DNA of 64,000 nt from UBA5239 sp040391785 (GCA_040391785.1 JBEBXH010000008.1:1-64000), one strand, 5' to 3'. Counted from the first letter of the stretch, positions 19,359 through 27,536 are shown. The notes: generated from the sequence alone by a model not told the origin. Made by a program: numbers and translations.

Positions 19359-19387
19359 ATTATAACCACAACAGTGTCTTTTGTCAA
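19359..19387 (-). promoter_or_regulatory. Consensus sigma-70 promoter of the GH4/GH42/prepilin/GH operon
   Basis: On the minus strand TTGACA (19387-19382) and TATAAT (19364-19359) are separated by 17 bp, a full consensus match. The palindrome at 19340-19353 covers the expected start site, so a bound repressor would block initiation. Confidence 0.88.
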
Positions 19388-19411
19388 TACCCTTCGCCAG
19401 AAATGTCGATT

Positions 19412-20611
19412 TTATTTTTCCGCGCCTACTTGCTTGCGGGCATGGAACTTGAAAAAATTCTGGTCATGAACAAAATACTCCGCCAGATCATCAGGTAACG
19501 GCGGGATATCGCGCGGAGTATTGCCGTTTCGCATCGACTCATGCGCCATGGCCCCGGCCGCCACGGCGTAACGCGCCGCCAGCGGGTTGGTCGTTGCCGC
19601 CTTGTGCCCCAGCGCAAACTCCACGAAATCGCGAACCACCAGCGGATCCGCCCCGCCGTGCGTCCCTTCCTCCGCCTCGAGCCGGTAAATAATATCCGGG
19701 CTGCGGCGCTTGCCCCGTTTGGTCCAGACGTGTATTTCGCAATCCTCCGTATCACCGATATTCTCAATGCGCCCGTGCGTGCCGATGAACGTGTAATTAC
19801 GCTCGGAATCAGGCGTATACATGCACTGCATATAATTGGCCTGGACCCCGTTGTCCAGCGTCATCATCACCATGTTATGGTCCTCCACGTCGAGGTTCGG
19901 TTGAAGGCCGTCCAGTTCCAGCGGCGGCCAGCAATCTTTGCTCCAGGACCGCGTGCGGTCGGGCGCTTCGCCCTCCGCCAACCTCGAAATCGTGCGGTTG
20001 TACACGGAGAGCTTCCCCATCCCGACCACCCGCGCCGAGTTGCCCCCCGCGAGCCAGTGGATGATGTCGATATCGTGGGAACCCTTCTGCAGCAGCAAGC
20101 CATTGCAGTTTTTCTGTTCGGCACACCAGTGGCGGAAATAACAGCTGCCGTAATTGATGAAATGGCGCACCCATACCGCCTCGATTTCGCCGATGATCCC
20201 GGAATCGATGATTTCCTTCATCTTGCGGACAAACGGCATATAGCGCATGTTGTGCCCGATAAAAAGTTTGCTGCCGGTCCGGTAAGCCGTTTCCAGAATC
20301 CGGTCGCAACTTTCCAAGGAGATCGCCATCGGCTTCTCCAGAAAAACCGTTTTCCCCGCCTCCAGCGCCGCCACCGCCATTTCCTCATGCAGGAAATCCC
20401 GGACCATGACGAACACAGCGTCGATATCGGCCCTGCCCAGCAGTTCGCGGTAATCGGCCGTGGTGAAAACGCCCGGAAATTCGCGTTCAAATCCCCGCCG
20501 GATCTCCGGATCAATCTCGGCAATGCCGTTCAAAACCGCCAACTCGCGCGGCAAATAGTCGATGGGCATCCGGCCGCGGCGGCTGACCCCGATTATACCA
20601 ATCCTAAGCAT
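19412..20611 (-). CDS. Gfo/Idh/MocA family oxidoreductase
   Basis: The 399-residue protein has the N-terminal dinucleotide fold (RIGIIGVSRRG, residues 3-13), the family hallmark EKP at 92-94 (VFLEKPMAI) and the GSHDIDIIHWLAG motif at 177-189 that carries the catalytic His/Asp pair. These enzymes interconvert alcohol and keto groups on sugars, inositols or sugar acids with NAD(P), and some act as glycosidases that use NAD. Cytoplasmic. It lies 85 bp after the regulator gene and 86 bp before melA on the same strand, with a strong CAGGAG ribosome site. It probably processes the sugar released by the glycosidases of this locus, but the substrate cannot be read from sequence. Confidence 0.9.
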   Translation of the reverse strand: MLRIGIIGVSRRGRMPIDYLPRELAVLNGIAEIDPEIRRGFEREFPGVFTTADYRELLGRADIDAVFVMVRDFLHEEMAVAALEAGKTVFLEKPMAISLESCDRILETAYRTGSKLFIGHNMRYMPFVRKMKEIIDSGIIGEIEAVWVRHFINYGSCYFRHWCAEQKNCNGLLLQKGSHDIDIIHWLAGGNSARVVGMGKLSVYNRTISRLAEGEAPDRTRSWSKDCWPPLELDGLQPNLDVEDHNMVMMTLDNGVQANYMQCMYTPDSERNYTFIGTHGRIENIGDTEDCEIHVWTKRGKRRSPDIIYRLEAEEGTHGGADPLVVRDFVEFALGHKAATTNPLAARYAVAAGAMAHESMRNGNTPRDIPPLPDDLAEYFVHDQNFFKFHARKQVGAEK

Positions 20612-20696
20612 AAATTCTCCTGTTATTTATATGCAGATACGACTAATAATTCAATAAATACAAAATTGATTCATAAACACAACCAAACTTGTGCTG

Positions 20697-21884
20697 CTAT
20701 TTTTTCACCCGGGCGATACTTCTGGCTTTGCGCACAGGGCGGAGCTGACAGGTCGATTTGCCCTGAATCAGGATCGACGGCACGACCTTGTGAATCGGGG
20801 TGAACTTGTCGCGCAGTGTGATCGCCTCGATCGCCGTTTGTGCCGCATAACGCCCGATTTCAAACGCCGGCACGCGGAAATACGTACAGGCGGGAAACAA
20901 CCCCCGAAATGTCAGCCCGGACGCAATACACATGACCCCGAAATCCCGGCCCGGCACCAGCCCGAGATCAAACGCGGCCTCGTACAGTTCAATCGCTTTT
21001 TCCGCATGATTGCAAAAGATGAATTCCGGGCACTTATTCCGCAGCAGTTCCTTCAAAATTTCAGTTTTGTCCGGCGTCTCCGCGACCTCCCACAGAAATT
21101 CCTCGGCTACGTTCAACCCCATCCCGACCGCCATCTTGCGGTAAGCGTCGATACGCTCCTGGAAAAAGCCGTTCCGCTGGTCAAAAAATTTATCCGGACT
21201 GTCCGGTTTGGTTTCCGGAAACGTCAGCGCCCCGAGCGTCCGGTAGCCACAGTCATAGGCATATTGCACCACTCGCCGGACGTTGTCGATGCCTGCGCTT
21301 TCTATGACCGATTCTTTGTTGCGGTCGTATTCCAGATTTGACGGCGTGATGAGGATCACCGGCATCTTGCCGACCACCGCCCGTCGCAACGGCGTAGACT
21401 GCACCCCGGGGAAAATAGCCGCATCGTATTCCTCCAGCCGCTTCACCTGCTGGCGCAGCTGCAGTTCGCTGGTCGCTTCGGGAAAATGCTCCATATACAC
21501 CTGTGCCCGGGTACCGATGACTCCAGCCAGCAGCCCGCGGTAAAGTTCCGTATCCATCGCCCAAACTTCCGGCGCCAGAATATCGAGCGAAATCGACTGC
21601 TCCGGAAAGACAAAAACCAGTTTGATCACCGGGCTGTCCAGCGACCAGTTTTCAGCAATGAAAACCCCTTTGGCCGGCACCCGTGCCACCATCTGTTCCG
21701 ATTCCATGATATCGATGGCCTGAATCACCACCCGCGTACTGACCTTGAATTCCTCGGCCAGATGGCGGATGCTGTCCAGCTTCTCGCCCGGCTTATAACG
21801 TCCCTCTTCGAGGCGCTTCAAAATCAGATTCCGCAATTGCACCGGCAGCGGCATCGACCCATTCTTATCCAATATTTCGCTCAT
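20697..21884 (-). CDS. GntR-type HTH + LacI-type sugar-binding transcriptional regulator
   Basis: Start chosen at the ATG 21884 (395 residues): it has an AGGA site and lies just downstream of a perfect promoter; the longer frame to 22055 reads through that promoter and a repeat element. Residues about 10-80 are a GntR winged helix (LPVQLRNLILKRLEEG, DSIRHLAEEFKVS). Residues about 95-390 follow the LacI/periplasmic-binding-protein effector fold, an arrangement known from AraR. Such proteins release DNA when a sugar binds. Its own promoter and the melA promoter carry the same 14-bp palindrome, so auto-repression and control of the GH4 operon are likely. The inducer is unknown. Confidence 0.88.
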   Translation of the reverse strand: MSEILDKNGSMPLPVQLRNLILKRLEEGRYKPGEKLDSIRHLAEEFKVSTRVVIQAIDIMESEQMVARVPAKGVFIAENWSLDSPVIKLVFVFPEQSISLDILAPEVWAMDTELYRGLLAGVIGTRAQVYMEHFPEATSELQLRQQVKRLEEYDAAIFPGVQSTPLRRAVVGKMPVILITPSNLEYDRNKESVIESAGIDNVRRVVQYAYDCGYRTLGALTFPETKPDSPDKFFDQRNGFFQERIDAYRKMAVGMGLNVAEEFLWEVAETPDKTEILKELLRNKCPEFIFCNHAEKAIELYEAAFDLGLVPGRDFGVMCIASGLTFRGLFPACTYFRVPAFEIGRYAAQTAIEAITLRDKFTPIHKVVPSILIQGKSTCQLRPVRKARSIARVKK

Positions 21885-21897
21885 TGATTTTTCCTGA

Positions 21898-21911
21898 CTG
21901 TTGTACAACAG
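21898..21911. promoter_or_regulatory. Palindromic operator CTGTTGTACAACAG upstream of the regulator gene
   Basis: Identical to the palindrome at 19340-19353, and the flanking TATAATTATAACC is shared too. It overlaps the predicted start of transcription of the regulator gene, 4 bp below the -10 box, which fits autoregulation. Confidence 0.85.
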
Positions 21912-21915
21912 TATA

Positions 21916-21944
21916 ATTATAACCGTCACAACCGGATTTGTCAA
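21916..21944 (-). promoter_or_regulatory. Consensus sigma-70 promoter of the regulator gene
   Basis: On the minus strand TTGACA (21944-21939) and TATAAT (21921-21916) are 17 bp apart. Geometry and sequence are nearly the same as in the melA promoter, while the spacers differ. Confidence 0.87.
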
Positions 21945-22017
21945 CACCGCCAGAAGGAATTTTCCCGATTTTGTTTGCCGCAAAGGCCAGCGGTAATCCC
22001 GCCAAAGTGTTTTTTTG

Positions 22018-22053
22018 ATAGGACAAATGGGACGCATAGGACGTATAGGAGGC
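22018..22053. repeat. 9-bp tandem array, consensus ATAGGACGY (4 units)
   Basis: Four 9-bp units in a row: ATAGGACAA, ATGGGACGC, ATAGGACGT, ATAGGAGGC. They lie between the regulator promoter and the stop of the small gene at 22112. The same unit type recurs in inverted pairs at 41974-42042 and, with another base pattern, at 23269-23304. Confidence 0.7.
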
Positions 22054-22111
22054 ACCTGATAAGTTCAAAAACATCCCATTTTTACTTTTATTCAGGCCCT
22101 CGAACGGCCTA

Positions 22112-22537
22112 CTACAGTACAATCCAATTCGGCTGCTCCGCAAAACCATCGGTAAAAACCCACCGCCCGTTGTCGAACAGATAGATATACTCGGCAAAAT
22201 GGTTTTCTCGGTCGTCATATAAATCATCGGATGATGCGTATTCCGCCGCCGGTTCAAGCTCTTCTCCCCAATCACGATGGTGGGCCATGGTGATCTCGAA
22301 ATTCGGCTCATCCATCGAATGTGCCTCGCCGGATTCCGGCTTGATACGCGGCCCGATATAATACAAACTGCCGAGCTCGATCAGCTCCAGAGCCTGTTCC
22401 CGCGAGTTATAATATTCGCGCAGGATTTTCCCATTGCAGGGATAGTCGTTTTCATCTTCAGGATAATCGTCGTTGTGACAATAAACCGCTTTGATAACCC
22501 CATTGTCTCTAACCGCAATAAGTGATCTCGTACTCAT
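22112..22537 (-). CDS. Conserved hypothetical protein, MSTRSLIAV type
   Basis: A 141-residue soluble acidic protein without signal peptide or membrane segment. Its N-terminus (MSTRSLIAVRDNG, YCHNDDYPE) followed by ELIELGSLYYIG resembles a small family of uncharacterised proteins scattered among bacteria and phages. I know of no function. The gene is A+T-richer than the neighbours and, with the CbrC-like gene upstream, forms a small cassette bounded on both sides by 9-bp tandem arrays. Confidence 0.7.
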   Translation of the reverse strand: MSTRSLIAVRDNGVIKAVYCHNDDYPEDENDYPCNGKILREYYNSREQALELIELGSLYYIGPRIKPESGEAHSMDEPNFEITMAHHRDWGEELEPAAEYASSDDLYDDRENHFAEYIYLFDNGRWVFTDGFAEQPNWIVL

Positions 22538-22574
22538 TTCATTCCCCTGGGTAAACCGTTATTGTTTCATAAAC

Positions 22575-23189
22575 TCAATCGCAGTCGCAGGATAGTATAT
22601 ACGTTCCGCAATGAGCGCATTGGAACAGGTGTACAATGAAACTTCCGTTCAGGTTTTTCCCGATCTCTTCCGGATCATCGTAGGTATAGTCGTAATTTTC
22701 ATCGATTTCCAGCTTGGCATCCGGTGATTCCTGACGGAAACGCTTCCAATCCTTCGGGGATTCCTGCGTTCCGCGAAAAATCGCCGCATCATCGCAATGC
22801 GTCGCCCACGAAATATCCTGCCAGGAGGTGAATTTCGGCGTGCGTTTGCAGACAAGTTCATCGCGTTCTTCCGGTGCATGGCCGGAGATTTCATTGAAAA
22901 AGCCATCATACTTCATGGCGGCGGCACCGCTGGCCACACACCATGGACAGAGCGTTCCTTCCTCGATCTCGCTGTAAAGCACCCCGGTATATACGTAAGG
23001 AACCTCTTTTCCGCAACACTCACACTCTCCCGGCTCCTCCTTGAATACTCCATCCCGATACGCCCCCGGGTAACAAATGAACTCCGGCAAAACAGAATAA
23101 TCATGTGTTTTCACAAGTTCAAGATATGCCGTGTTGATTGCCGGTGCTTCCGGAGCTTTCTTCCCGAACAGTCTGCTGAAAAAACTCAT
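22575..23189 (-). CDS. cbrC: CbrC-family (UPF0167) protein
   Basis: The 204-residue protein carries the pattern of the CbrC family: a YPGAYRDGVF segment, CECCGKE, the CPWCVASGAA block, KRTPKFTSWQ and WATHCDDAAIFRG, ending with a Cys-rich CAHCGTYILSCDCD tail. In E. coli CbrC is a small protein whose gene is controlled by CreBC and whose loss alters colicin E2 sensitivity; the biochemical role is unknown. The paired CxxC motifs suggest metal binding. Cytoplasmic. It is in tandem with the small gene at 22112 (37 bp gap) and may be co-transcribed with it. Confidence 0.8.
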   Translation of the reverse strand: MSFFSRLFGKKAPEAPAINTAYLELVKTHDYSVLPEFICYPGAYRDGVFKEEPGECECCGKEVPYVYTGVLYSEIEEGTLCPWCVASGAAAMKYDGFFNEISGHAPEERDELVCKRTPKFTSWQDISWATHCDDAAIFRGTQESPKDWKRFRQESPDAKLEIDENYDYTYDDPEEIGKNLNGSFIVHLFQCAHCGTYILSCDCD

Positions 23190-23268
23190 CTTTGCCGCTC
23201 CTGTTTATAGGTTCTATCCTGAAAATATCATGCATTTACCGGATTTCAAGAGCCTCACGTTTATATTT

Positions 23269-23335
23269 GTCGGACTCGTCAGACCTGTCGGACCTGTCGG
23301 ACAAAAATTTCCGTGCTTTCCGTGTATTTCCGTGG
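23269..23335. repeat. Two adjoining 9-bp tandem arrays (GTCGGACCT and TTTCCGTGN)
   Basis: Four units GTCGGACTC, GTCAGACCT, GTCGGACCT, GTCGGACAA (23269-23304) are followed by TTTCCGTGC, TTTCCGTGT and ATTTCCGTGG (23308-23335), then GTTAA just before the gspK stop. The end CGTGGTTAA recurs at the end of the 40231-40325 element, so the two are related. Confidence 0.7.
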
Positions 23336-23344
23336 TTAAAAAAA

Positions 23345-24325
23345 TCAGAAGTTCAGCCATTCGAGGTAGCGGATCAGGTAGTCGGTGGGGCCGGTCACGC
23401 CCGAGGCCTGGAAGGTGAAGGCAAGGCGCGAGGACGGGCGGTTTTCTTCGGCGGCGCTTTCGATCAGCACGGTGTAGTAATTCGAGGGCGTCCAGGAGAA
23501 ATTGTTGCGGATCGTCTGCAGCAAGTCCGGGTCCAGCTGGTCCTCGAAGGTAAGGCGCTCGCGCCGCCAGCGTTCGCGGGCGTTCAGCACCAGCGCCGCT
23601 TTATCTTCGTCCAGCTGCGCGTAACGGCGCAGCACTGAGTAGCTCGCGGTGTAAAAATCGATGTTGTTGGAACTGATGCCGGCCAACTGTACGATCGACC
23701 AGCGTCCGTGGCGATCCAGCGGCAGGATGTCGGTAATGCCGGGAATCCAGAGGAGTTCTTCGCGGAACTGGATCGTGGCGTTGCGCGGCAAATTCATCAT
23801 GCCGATGTCTTCGTAACCGCCGCGCTCCATGCCGTCCTCGCTGATGTTATCGTCCTCATCCACATAGTCGTCGATCAGTTTGACGAGTTTATTGATTTTC
23901 TCCTCCAGCGTATAAGGTGGGTTCTGTTCGCTCAGGAAAATATTCAAGCTGTTGGCGTAGTTGTTCTGCATGGGGAGCCCGGCGGCGCCGTTGACAATGC
24001 GGAATTTGACGATTGAGCCGTAATACTCCATTTCGTGATCGACGCCGTCCGGCAGGAACCGGTCGTGGTCGTATTCGCTGTAATCGGTTTCGGTCGTGCC
24101 GGTGTTGGCGGTATAGGTGGCGCGATCGGCCTCGACCAGGAACAGAATCCGGTTGGCGCAGCCCTCGGCGATGTAGCGCGAACGAATGAGGTCCGAGGCG
24201 GAATAAACGTTGTACGTGCTGATTTGTGCGATGATGGTCATGGAGCTCACCAGAATACCGACGGTGACGATCAGGCACAGCACGGCGATCAGAGCGACCC
24301 CGCTTTCTTGATTCTTGTGCTTCAT
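23345..24325 (-). CDS. gspK: Type II secretion minor pseudopilin GspK
   Basis: Start taken at the ATG 24325 (326 residues), which overlaps the preceding stop as TGATG. The N-terminus MKHKNQESG followed by VALIAVLCLIVTVGIL is a class III leader with Gly at -1 and no Glu at +5, typical of GspK, the tip subunit. Length and the acidic, Asp-rich inserted region fit the GspK fold, which binds Ca2+ and caps the pseudopilus together with GspI and GspJ. It is last in the secretion operon. Confidence 0.85.
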   Translation of the reverse strand: MKHKNQESGVALIAVLCLIVTVGILVSSMTIIAQISTYNVYSASDLIRSRYIAEGCANRILFLVEADRATYTANTGTTETDYSEYDHDRFLPDGVDHEMEYYGSIVKFRIVNGAAGLPMQNNYANSLNIFLSEQNPPYTLEEKINKLVKLIDDYVDEDDNISEDGMERGGYEDIGMMNLPRNATIQFREELLWIPGITDILPLDRHGRWSIVQLAGISSNNIDFYTASYSVLRRYAQLDEDKAALVLNARERWRRERLTFEDQLDPDLLQTIRNNFSWTPSNYYTVLIESAAEENRPSSRLAFTFQASGVTGPTDYLIRYLEWLNF

Positions 24326-24975
24326 CAATTCGGTTCCTCCCGGTTGCCGTAGGTGGAGTTGCCGCTGGAACCGGCGGTACGGCGCAGCCAGCGCTCTTTG
24401 GTGCCGTCCACCCACTCCACGGTCAGCTGAATGGCCAGCGGAATGCCGTTGTGATCGGCGTCGATCCAGGTGTCGACCCACTCGATTTCGCTCTCGCGCG
24501 TTTCCGCGTACAGAAACGAGATTTTGCGGACGCCCTCGGCCACGATTTCCGTTTCGTAACGGTGGTCATGGATATTTTTCCACGGCAGGAGCGGCGTGGG
24601 GGCGTAATCGCACTTGAGCGTCTCGTCCTCGAGGTAAAGGCGGATGAACCACAAGGCGCTGCCGTTTTCGGCATAAGTCCGCCGCAGCACGGTCAGGTAG
24701 AGCTCGCTTTCATCGCCCAGGAAAACGAATTTCGTCTCGTCCTTTTCGTCCACCCACTGAAACGGCACCGCGTTGACGAAATAACTCTCGGCGATGCGGT
24801 CGATGGCCTGGTTGCGTTTCAGTTCGTTGCCGATGCGCTGCATCTGCGTATAACTGCGGTGAAACAGACTGAGCGACGTACCGATCAGCAGCCCCACCAG
24901 CGCGAGGATGGCGATGGCGGCGATCATTTCCGTCAGCGAGAATCCGCTCTCATGATGTCTGGTGCCGTTATTCAC
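24325..24975 (-). CDS. gspJ: Type II secretion minor pseudopilin GspJ
   Basis: About 216 residues. The GTG at 24975 is preferred, with GGAT upstream and an 8-bp overlap with the gspI stop; an in-frame TTG at 24993 has no ribosome site. The leader ends in ESG and the mature protein begins FSLTEMIAAIAIL, the only pseudopilin here besides GspK that keeps Gly at -1. GspJ forms part of the pseudopilus tip with GspI and GspK. Position in the operon and size support the assignment. Confidence 0.8.
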   Translation of the reverse strand: MNNGTRHHESGFSLTEMIAAIAILALVGLLIGTSLSLFHRSYTQMQRIGNELKRNQAIDRIAESYFVNAVPFQWVDEKDETKFVFLGDESELYLTVLRRTYAENGSALWFIRLYLEDETLKCDYAPTPLLPWKNIHDHRYETEIVAEGVRKISFLYAETRESEIEWVDTWIDADHNGIPLAIQLTVEWVDGTKERWLRRTAGSSGNSTYGNREEPN

Positions 24976-25354
24976 TATATTTGATCCGATCAATGGTGAT
25001 GCTGTCGACGACTTTGGCCTCGGATGAATTGAAAATCTCGATGAACAAACTCCGCAGCGGCTGCTGGTTCTCGATCTGGTTCAACTCGTCGGGAAGCCCC
25101 TCCGCGTCATTGTAACGGATATTGACGGTGAAGCCAGGGTAATCGAAAAAATCGGTGCCGATGTACGGCGGGCTCTCGTCGCTGTGCAGCAGGTAATATT
25201 CGGCGGCCTGCGAAATCATGTGCGTGTTCTGCCAGCGATCCCGCGCCAGCATCATCCGCCGCTGCGAAGTGTTCGCCAGCGCCAGCAGCGACACCAGGCT
25301 CAGTCCGAGGATAGCCAGCGACACCACGACTTCGATCAGGGTGAAATGTCTCAT
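24968..25354 (-). CDS. gspI: Type II secretion minor pseudopilin GspI
   Basis: The 128-residue protein begins MRH then FTLIEVVVSLAILGLSL, a very short prepilin leader with His at -1 and Glu at +5. The small size and the position between gspH and gspJ are those of GspI, which nucleates the tip complex. Its ATG overlaps the gspH stop as ATGA and GAGGAG lies upstream, so translation is coupled. Confidence 0.85.
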   Translation of the reverse strand: MRHFTLIEVVVSLAILGLSLVSLLALANTSQRRMMLARDRWQNTHMISQAAEYYLLHSDESPPYIGTDFFDYPGFTVNIRYNDAEGLPDELNQIENQQPLRSLFIEIFNSSEAKVVDSITIDRIKYSE

Positions 25355-25914
25355 CGCATTTTCTCCTCGACTTCCGTCAACAGCCCGGTCAACGGCGAAA
25401 TGTTGAAAACCTTTTTCATCTCGCGGTGCTGAAGGATGAATTTATGGGTCCCCGAGCCGCCGCCATCCGCATAAAAACGGAACATTTCCACGCCCTGCCC
25501 GCGGTCGCTGTAAATGGCGTTGCCGTCCGTTTCCAGCTCATAATCTTCGGGCAGGACCCATTTGAGATTGGTGAAATTCTGCGGCTCCTGATAGTTGTCC
25601 GCTTCGTGATAATTGCGCAACCGCTCGGGCAGTTCGAGAATGTTCATGCTGTCCTCGTCGCGCTCGTCGGTGGCGTGCGGGTCCGAGGCGGTGAACTTCC
25701 GTTCGCCCGGGTGATACACGATGACCCGGTCGCGCCCCAGCTCCAGCGCCTGAAACCGGGCGCGGCCGACGAACGCCGTAAACTCCCGCGCCGCCTGCTC
25801 GAACCGCTCCGAATCGCTGCTCGAGCGCAAACTCACGGCGGCAATACTGACCACGATGGAGACCACGATCACCACCGCAACCACTTCAATCAAAGTAAAG
25901 TTTCGTCTTTTCAA
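25351..25914 (-). CDS. gspH: Type II secretion minor pseudopilin GspH
   Basis: Assigned from a TTG at 25914, giving MKRRN then FTLIEVVAVVIVVSI, about 187 residues. The frame stays open upstream through a repeat element to another TTG at 26019, so a 35-residue longer form is possible; there is no ATG before the pilin segment and no good ribosome site for either start. Asn stands at -1 of the cleavage site, where Gly is usual. Size, GspH-like body and operon order support the call. The start lies exactly at the border of the inverted 7-bp repeat element (25913-26050), which suggests the element replaced the original start region. Confidence 0.8.
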   Translation of the reverse strand: MKRRNFTLIEVVAVVIVVSIVVSIAAVSLRSSSDSERFEQAAREFTAFVGRARFQALELGRDRVIVYHPGERKFTASDPHATDERDEDSMNILELPERLRNYHEADNYQEPQNFTNLKWVLPEDYELETDGNAIYSDRGQGVEMFRFYADGGGSGTHKFILQHREMKKVFNISPLTGLLTEVEEKMR

Positions 25915-26050
25915 TGGAGAATGGAGAATGGAGAATGGAGAATGAAGGAAAGGGAAAAATCCCTTTAACCCTCCATCTCCACATATTGATGAAAAATAAA
26001 TTTTCTTCTCAACTTTCAATTCTCAATTCTCAATTCTCAATTCTCAATTT
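25913..26050. repeat. Inverted pair of 7-bp tandem arrays between gspG and gspH
   Basis: AATGGAG is repeated four times at 25913-25940, and CAATTCT four times plus a partial at 26017-26050. Read on the other strand the second array is AGAATTG, so the two arms form an imperfect inverted repeat. Between them is a perfect hairpin AAAGGGA-AAAA-TCCCTTT (25949-25966). The element fills the whole gap from the gspG stop to the gspH start. Confidence 0.85.
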
Positions 26051-26481
26051 TACTGAACGTCCCAGTTGTTGATGTCGCCGTTTTCGCCTTCGCCGCCGGG
26101 CTGGCCGTCGGCGCCGTAGCTGCTCAGGTCATAATCGCCGTGCTCACCGGGGCTGACATAGACATAATCGTTGCCCCACGGATCTTTCGGCACGGCGGGC
26201 TTCAGGTAGGGGCCCTTCCACTTGTCTTCCTGGTGAATGTTCTCCATCAGCGCGCGCAGGCCGTCCGAAGTTTCGGGGTACTTGCCGGTGTCGATTTTGA
26301 ACATTTCGAGGGCCTGGTCGAGCATTTTGATCTGCGTTTTGGCTTTGCTGACCCGGGCGTCGGCCACGTACCGGAAGTAAATCGGGGTGGCCACCGAGGC
26401 CAGAATCGCCAGGATCACGATCACGACGACCAGTTCGGTGAGGGTAAAAAACCTTCTGCACAATTTCGTTTGTTGTTTCAT
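26050..26481 (-). CDS. gspG: Type II secretion major pseudopilin GspG
   Basis: The 143-residue protein begins with a basic leader and FTLTELVVVIVILAIL, with Phe at -1 in place of Gly. The body shows the GspG signature: KTQIKMLDQALEMFKIDTGKYP, then GLRALM, WKGPYL, VPKDPWGNDYVYVSPG and a Gly/Asp-rich Ca2+-binding C-terminus. GspG polymerises into the periplasmic pseudopilus that pushes substrates through the secretin. Strong AGGAG site. It follows the RhuM-family gene by 9 bp. Confidence 0.95.
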   Translation of the reverse strand: MKQQTKLCRRFFTLTELVVVIVILAILASVATPIYFRYVADARVSKAKTQIKMLDQALEMFKIDTGKYPETSDGLRALMENIHQEDKWKGPYLKPAVPKDPWGNDYVYVSPGEHGDYDLSSYGADGQPGGEGENGDINNWDVQ

Positions 26482-26490
26482 AATACACTC

Positions 26491-27522
26491 CTATAGGTTT
26501 TCTTTTCTTTTTTCATCAAGTTGTTTTGTTTTTTGAATAAATTCAATAAAATCCTTTTCTACACAATTCGCTTCTTTCAGCATCTTTGCAGTATAAATCC
26601 GGTATTGTTCCTGAACTTTTTCCAACATCGCTTCATGACTGACTTTCCCAGAATGATCAAGAACATCCATCCCAGTCATAAGAATAACATTATCCAAATT
26701 CACCTGCCAATCCCGCATATACATTGGCCGCTGCATCCGAGCTTGCAAATCGGCAATTTCAAGATATGCATTGACAATACGATTTAAGACCTCCAATTCA
26801 TCAATAGACAAATAATTCTTGGCTACGACAGCTTCTTTGCTGGTAATTTTACTTCCAATCCAATTCGTCATACCGATATTTGGCTTTTCGGCACTACAGC
26901 GTTCCATAATCAATTCAGCGGCAGTATGTCCATGCACGGCAAAATGCATTTTATTCTGAATCGTACTAAAAAACGTCCTGGCTGTTTCAGAATTCTTATT
27001 GTAATCAATGCTTGTTGCAAAAATATCAAGTACTTTCTCCCAAAAAAGCTTTTCCGATGAACGAATATTGCGAATTCGAGTCAATAGTTCATCGAAGTAC
27101 TTACTCTGGCCATTTCGCATTATGCGTTCATCATCCATGGTGAATCCCTTAACAATATATTCCCGCAAACATTGCGTTGCCCATTGACGGAATTGCGTGC
27201 CACGCAAAGATTTCACACGATAACCGACTGAAATAATCACATCAAGATTAAAGTAACTTACCTCATAATCTTTGCCGTCAACGGCAGTTGTTCGGAATTT
27301 CCGAACAACTGATTCCCGTTCCAGTTCTTTTTCCTCAAAAATATGAGAAATATGCTCGGAAATAGTTGACTTTGCCTTATCAAAAAGCATACAAAGTTGC
27401 TCCTGCGTCAGCCAAACGCTTTCATCAAGCAACTTTACTTCTATATGAATTTGACCATCTTCACTGGCATATAGCAGAAAATCATCTGGTCTTTCATTTT
27501 GTGTTTTATCCAGGTTTTGCAA
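26491..27522 (-). CDS. rhuM: RhuM-family protein inserted in the secretion operon
   Basis: The 343-residue protein matches the RhuM (virulence RhuM/Fic-DOC-associated) family: VWLTQEQLCMLFDKAKSTISEHI near residue 35, VVRKFRTTAVDGKDYEVSYFNLDVIISVGYRVKS, then GTQFRQWATQCLREYI. RhuM is encoded in Salmonella SPI-3 and in many mobile regions; its biochemical role is unknown, and the N-terminal part looks like an HTH/Bro-N-like DNA-binding fold. The start is a TTG (27522). The gene is clearly A+T-richer than the gsp genes around it, yet it lies in their direction with gaps of only 14 and 9 bp. It is probably a horizontally acquired insertion that does not break transcription. Confidence 0.88.
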   Translation of the reverse strand: MQNLDKTQNERPDDFLLYASEDGQIHIEVKLLDESVWLTQEQLCMLFDKAKSTISEHISHIFEEKELERESVVRKFRTTAVDGKDYEVSYFNLDVIISVGYRVKSLRGTQFRQWATQCLREYIVKGFTMDDERIMRNGQSKYFDELLTRIRNIRSSEKLFWEKVLDIFATSIDYNKNSETARTFFSTIQNKMHFAVHGHTAAELIMERCSAEKPNIGMTNWIGSKITSKEAVVAKNYLSIDELEVLNRIVNAYLEIADLQARMQRPMYMRDWQVNLDNVILMTGMDVLDHSGKVSHEAMLEKVQEQYRIYTAKMLKEANCVEKDFIEFIQKTKQLDEKRKENL

Positions 27523-27536
27523 CTTTAAAGAATCCT

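Noticed and set aside
20612..20655. Possible promoter of the Gfo/Idh gene
   Set aside because: A TTGAAT-N17-TATAAA pair is visible on the minus strand, but the implied start would fall inside the ribosome site only about 8 bases before the ATG.
21885..22055. Extended N-terminus of the regulator
   Set aside because: It reads through a consensus promoter, its operator and a 9-bp repeat array.
22018..26050. CRISPR array
   Set aside because: The repeats are 7-9 bp, abut without spacers and no cas gene is present.
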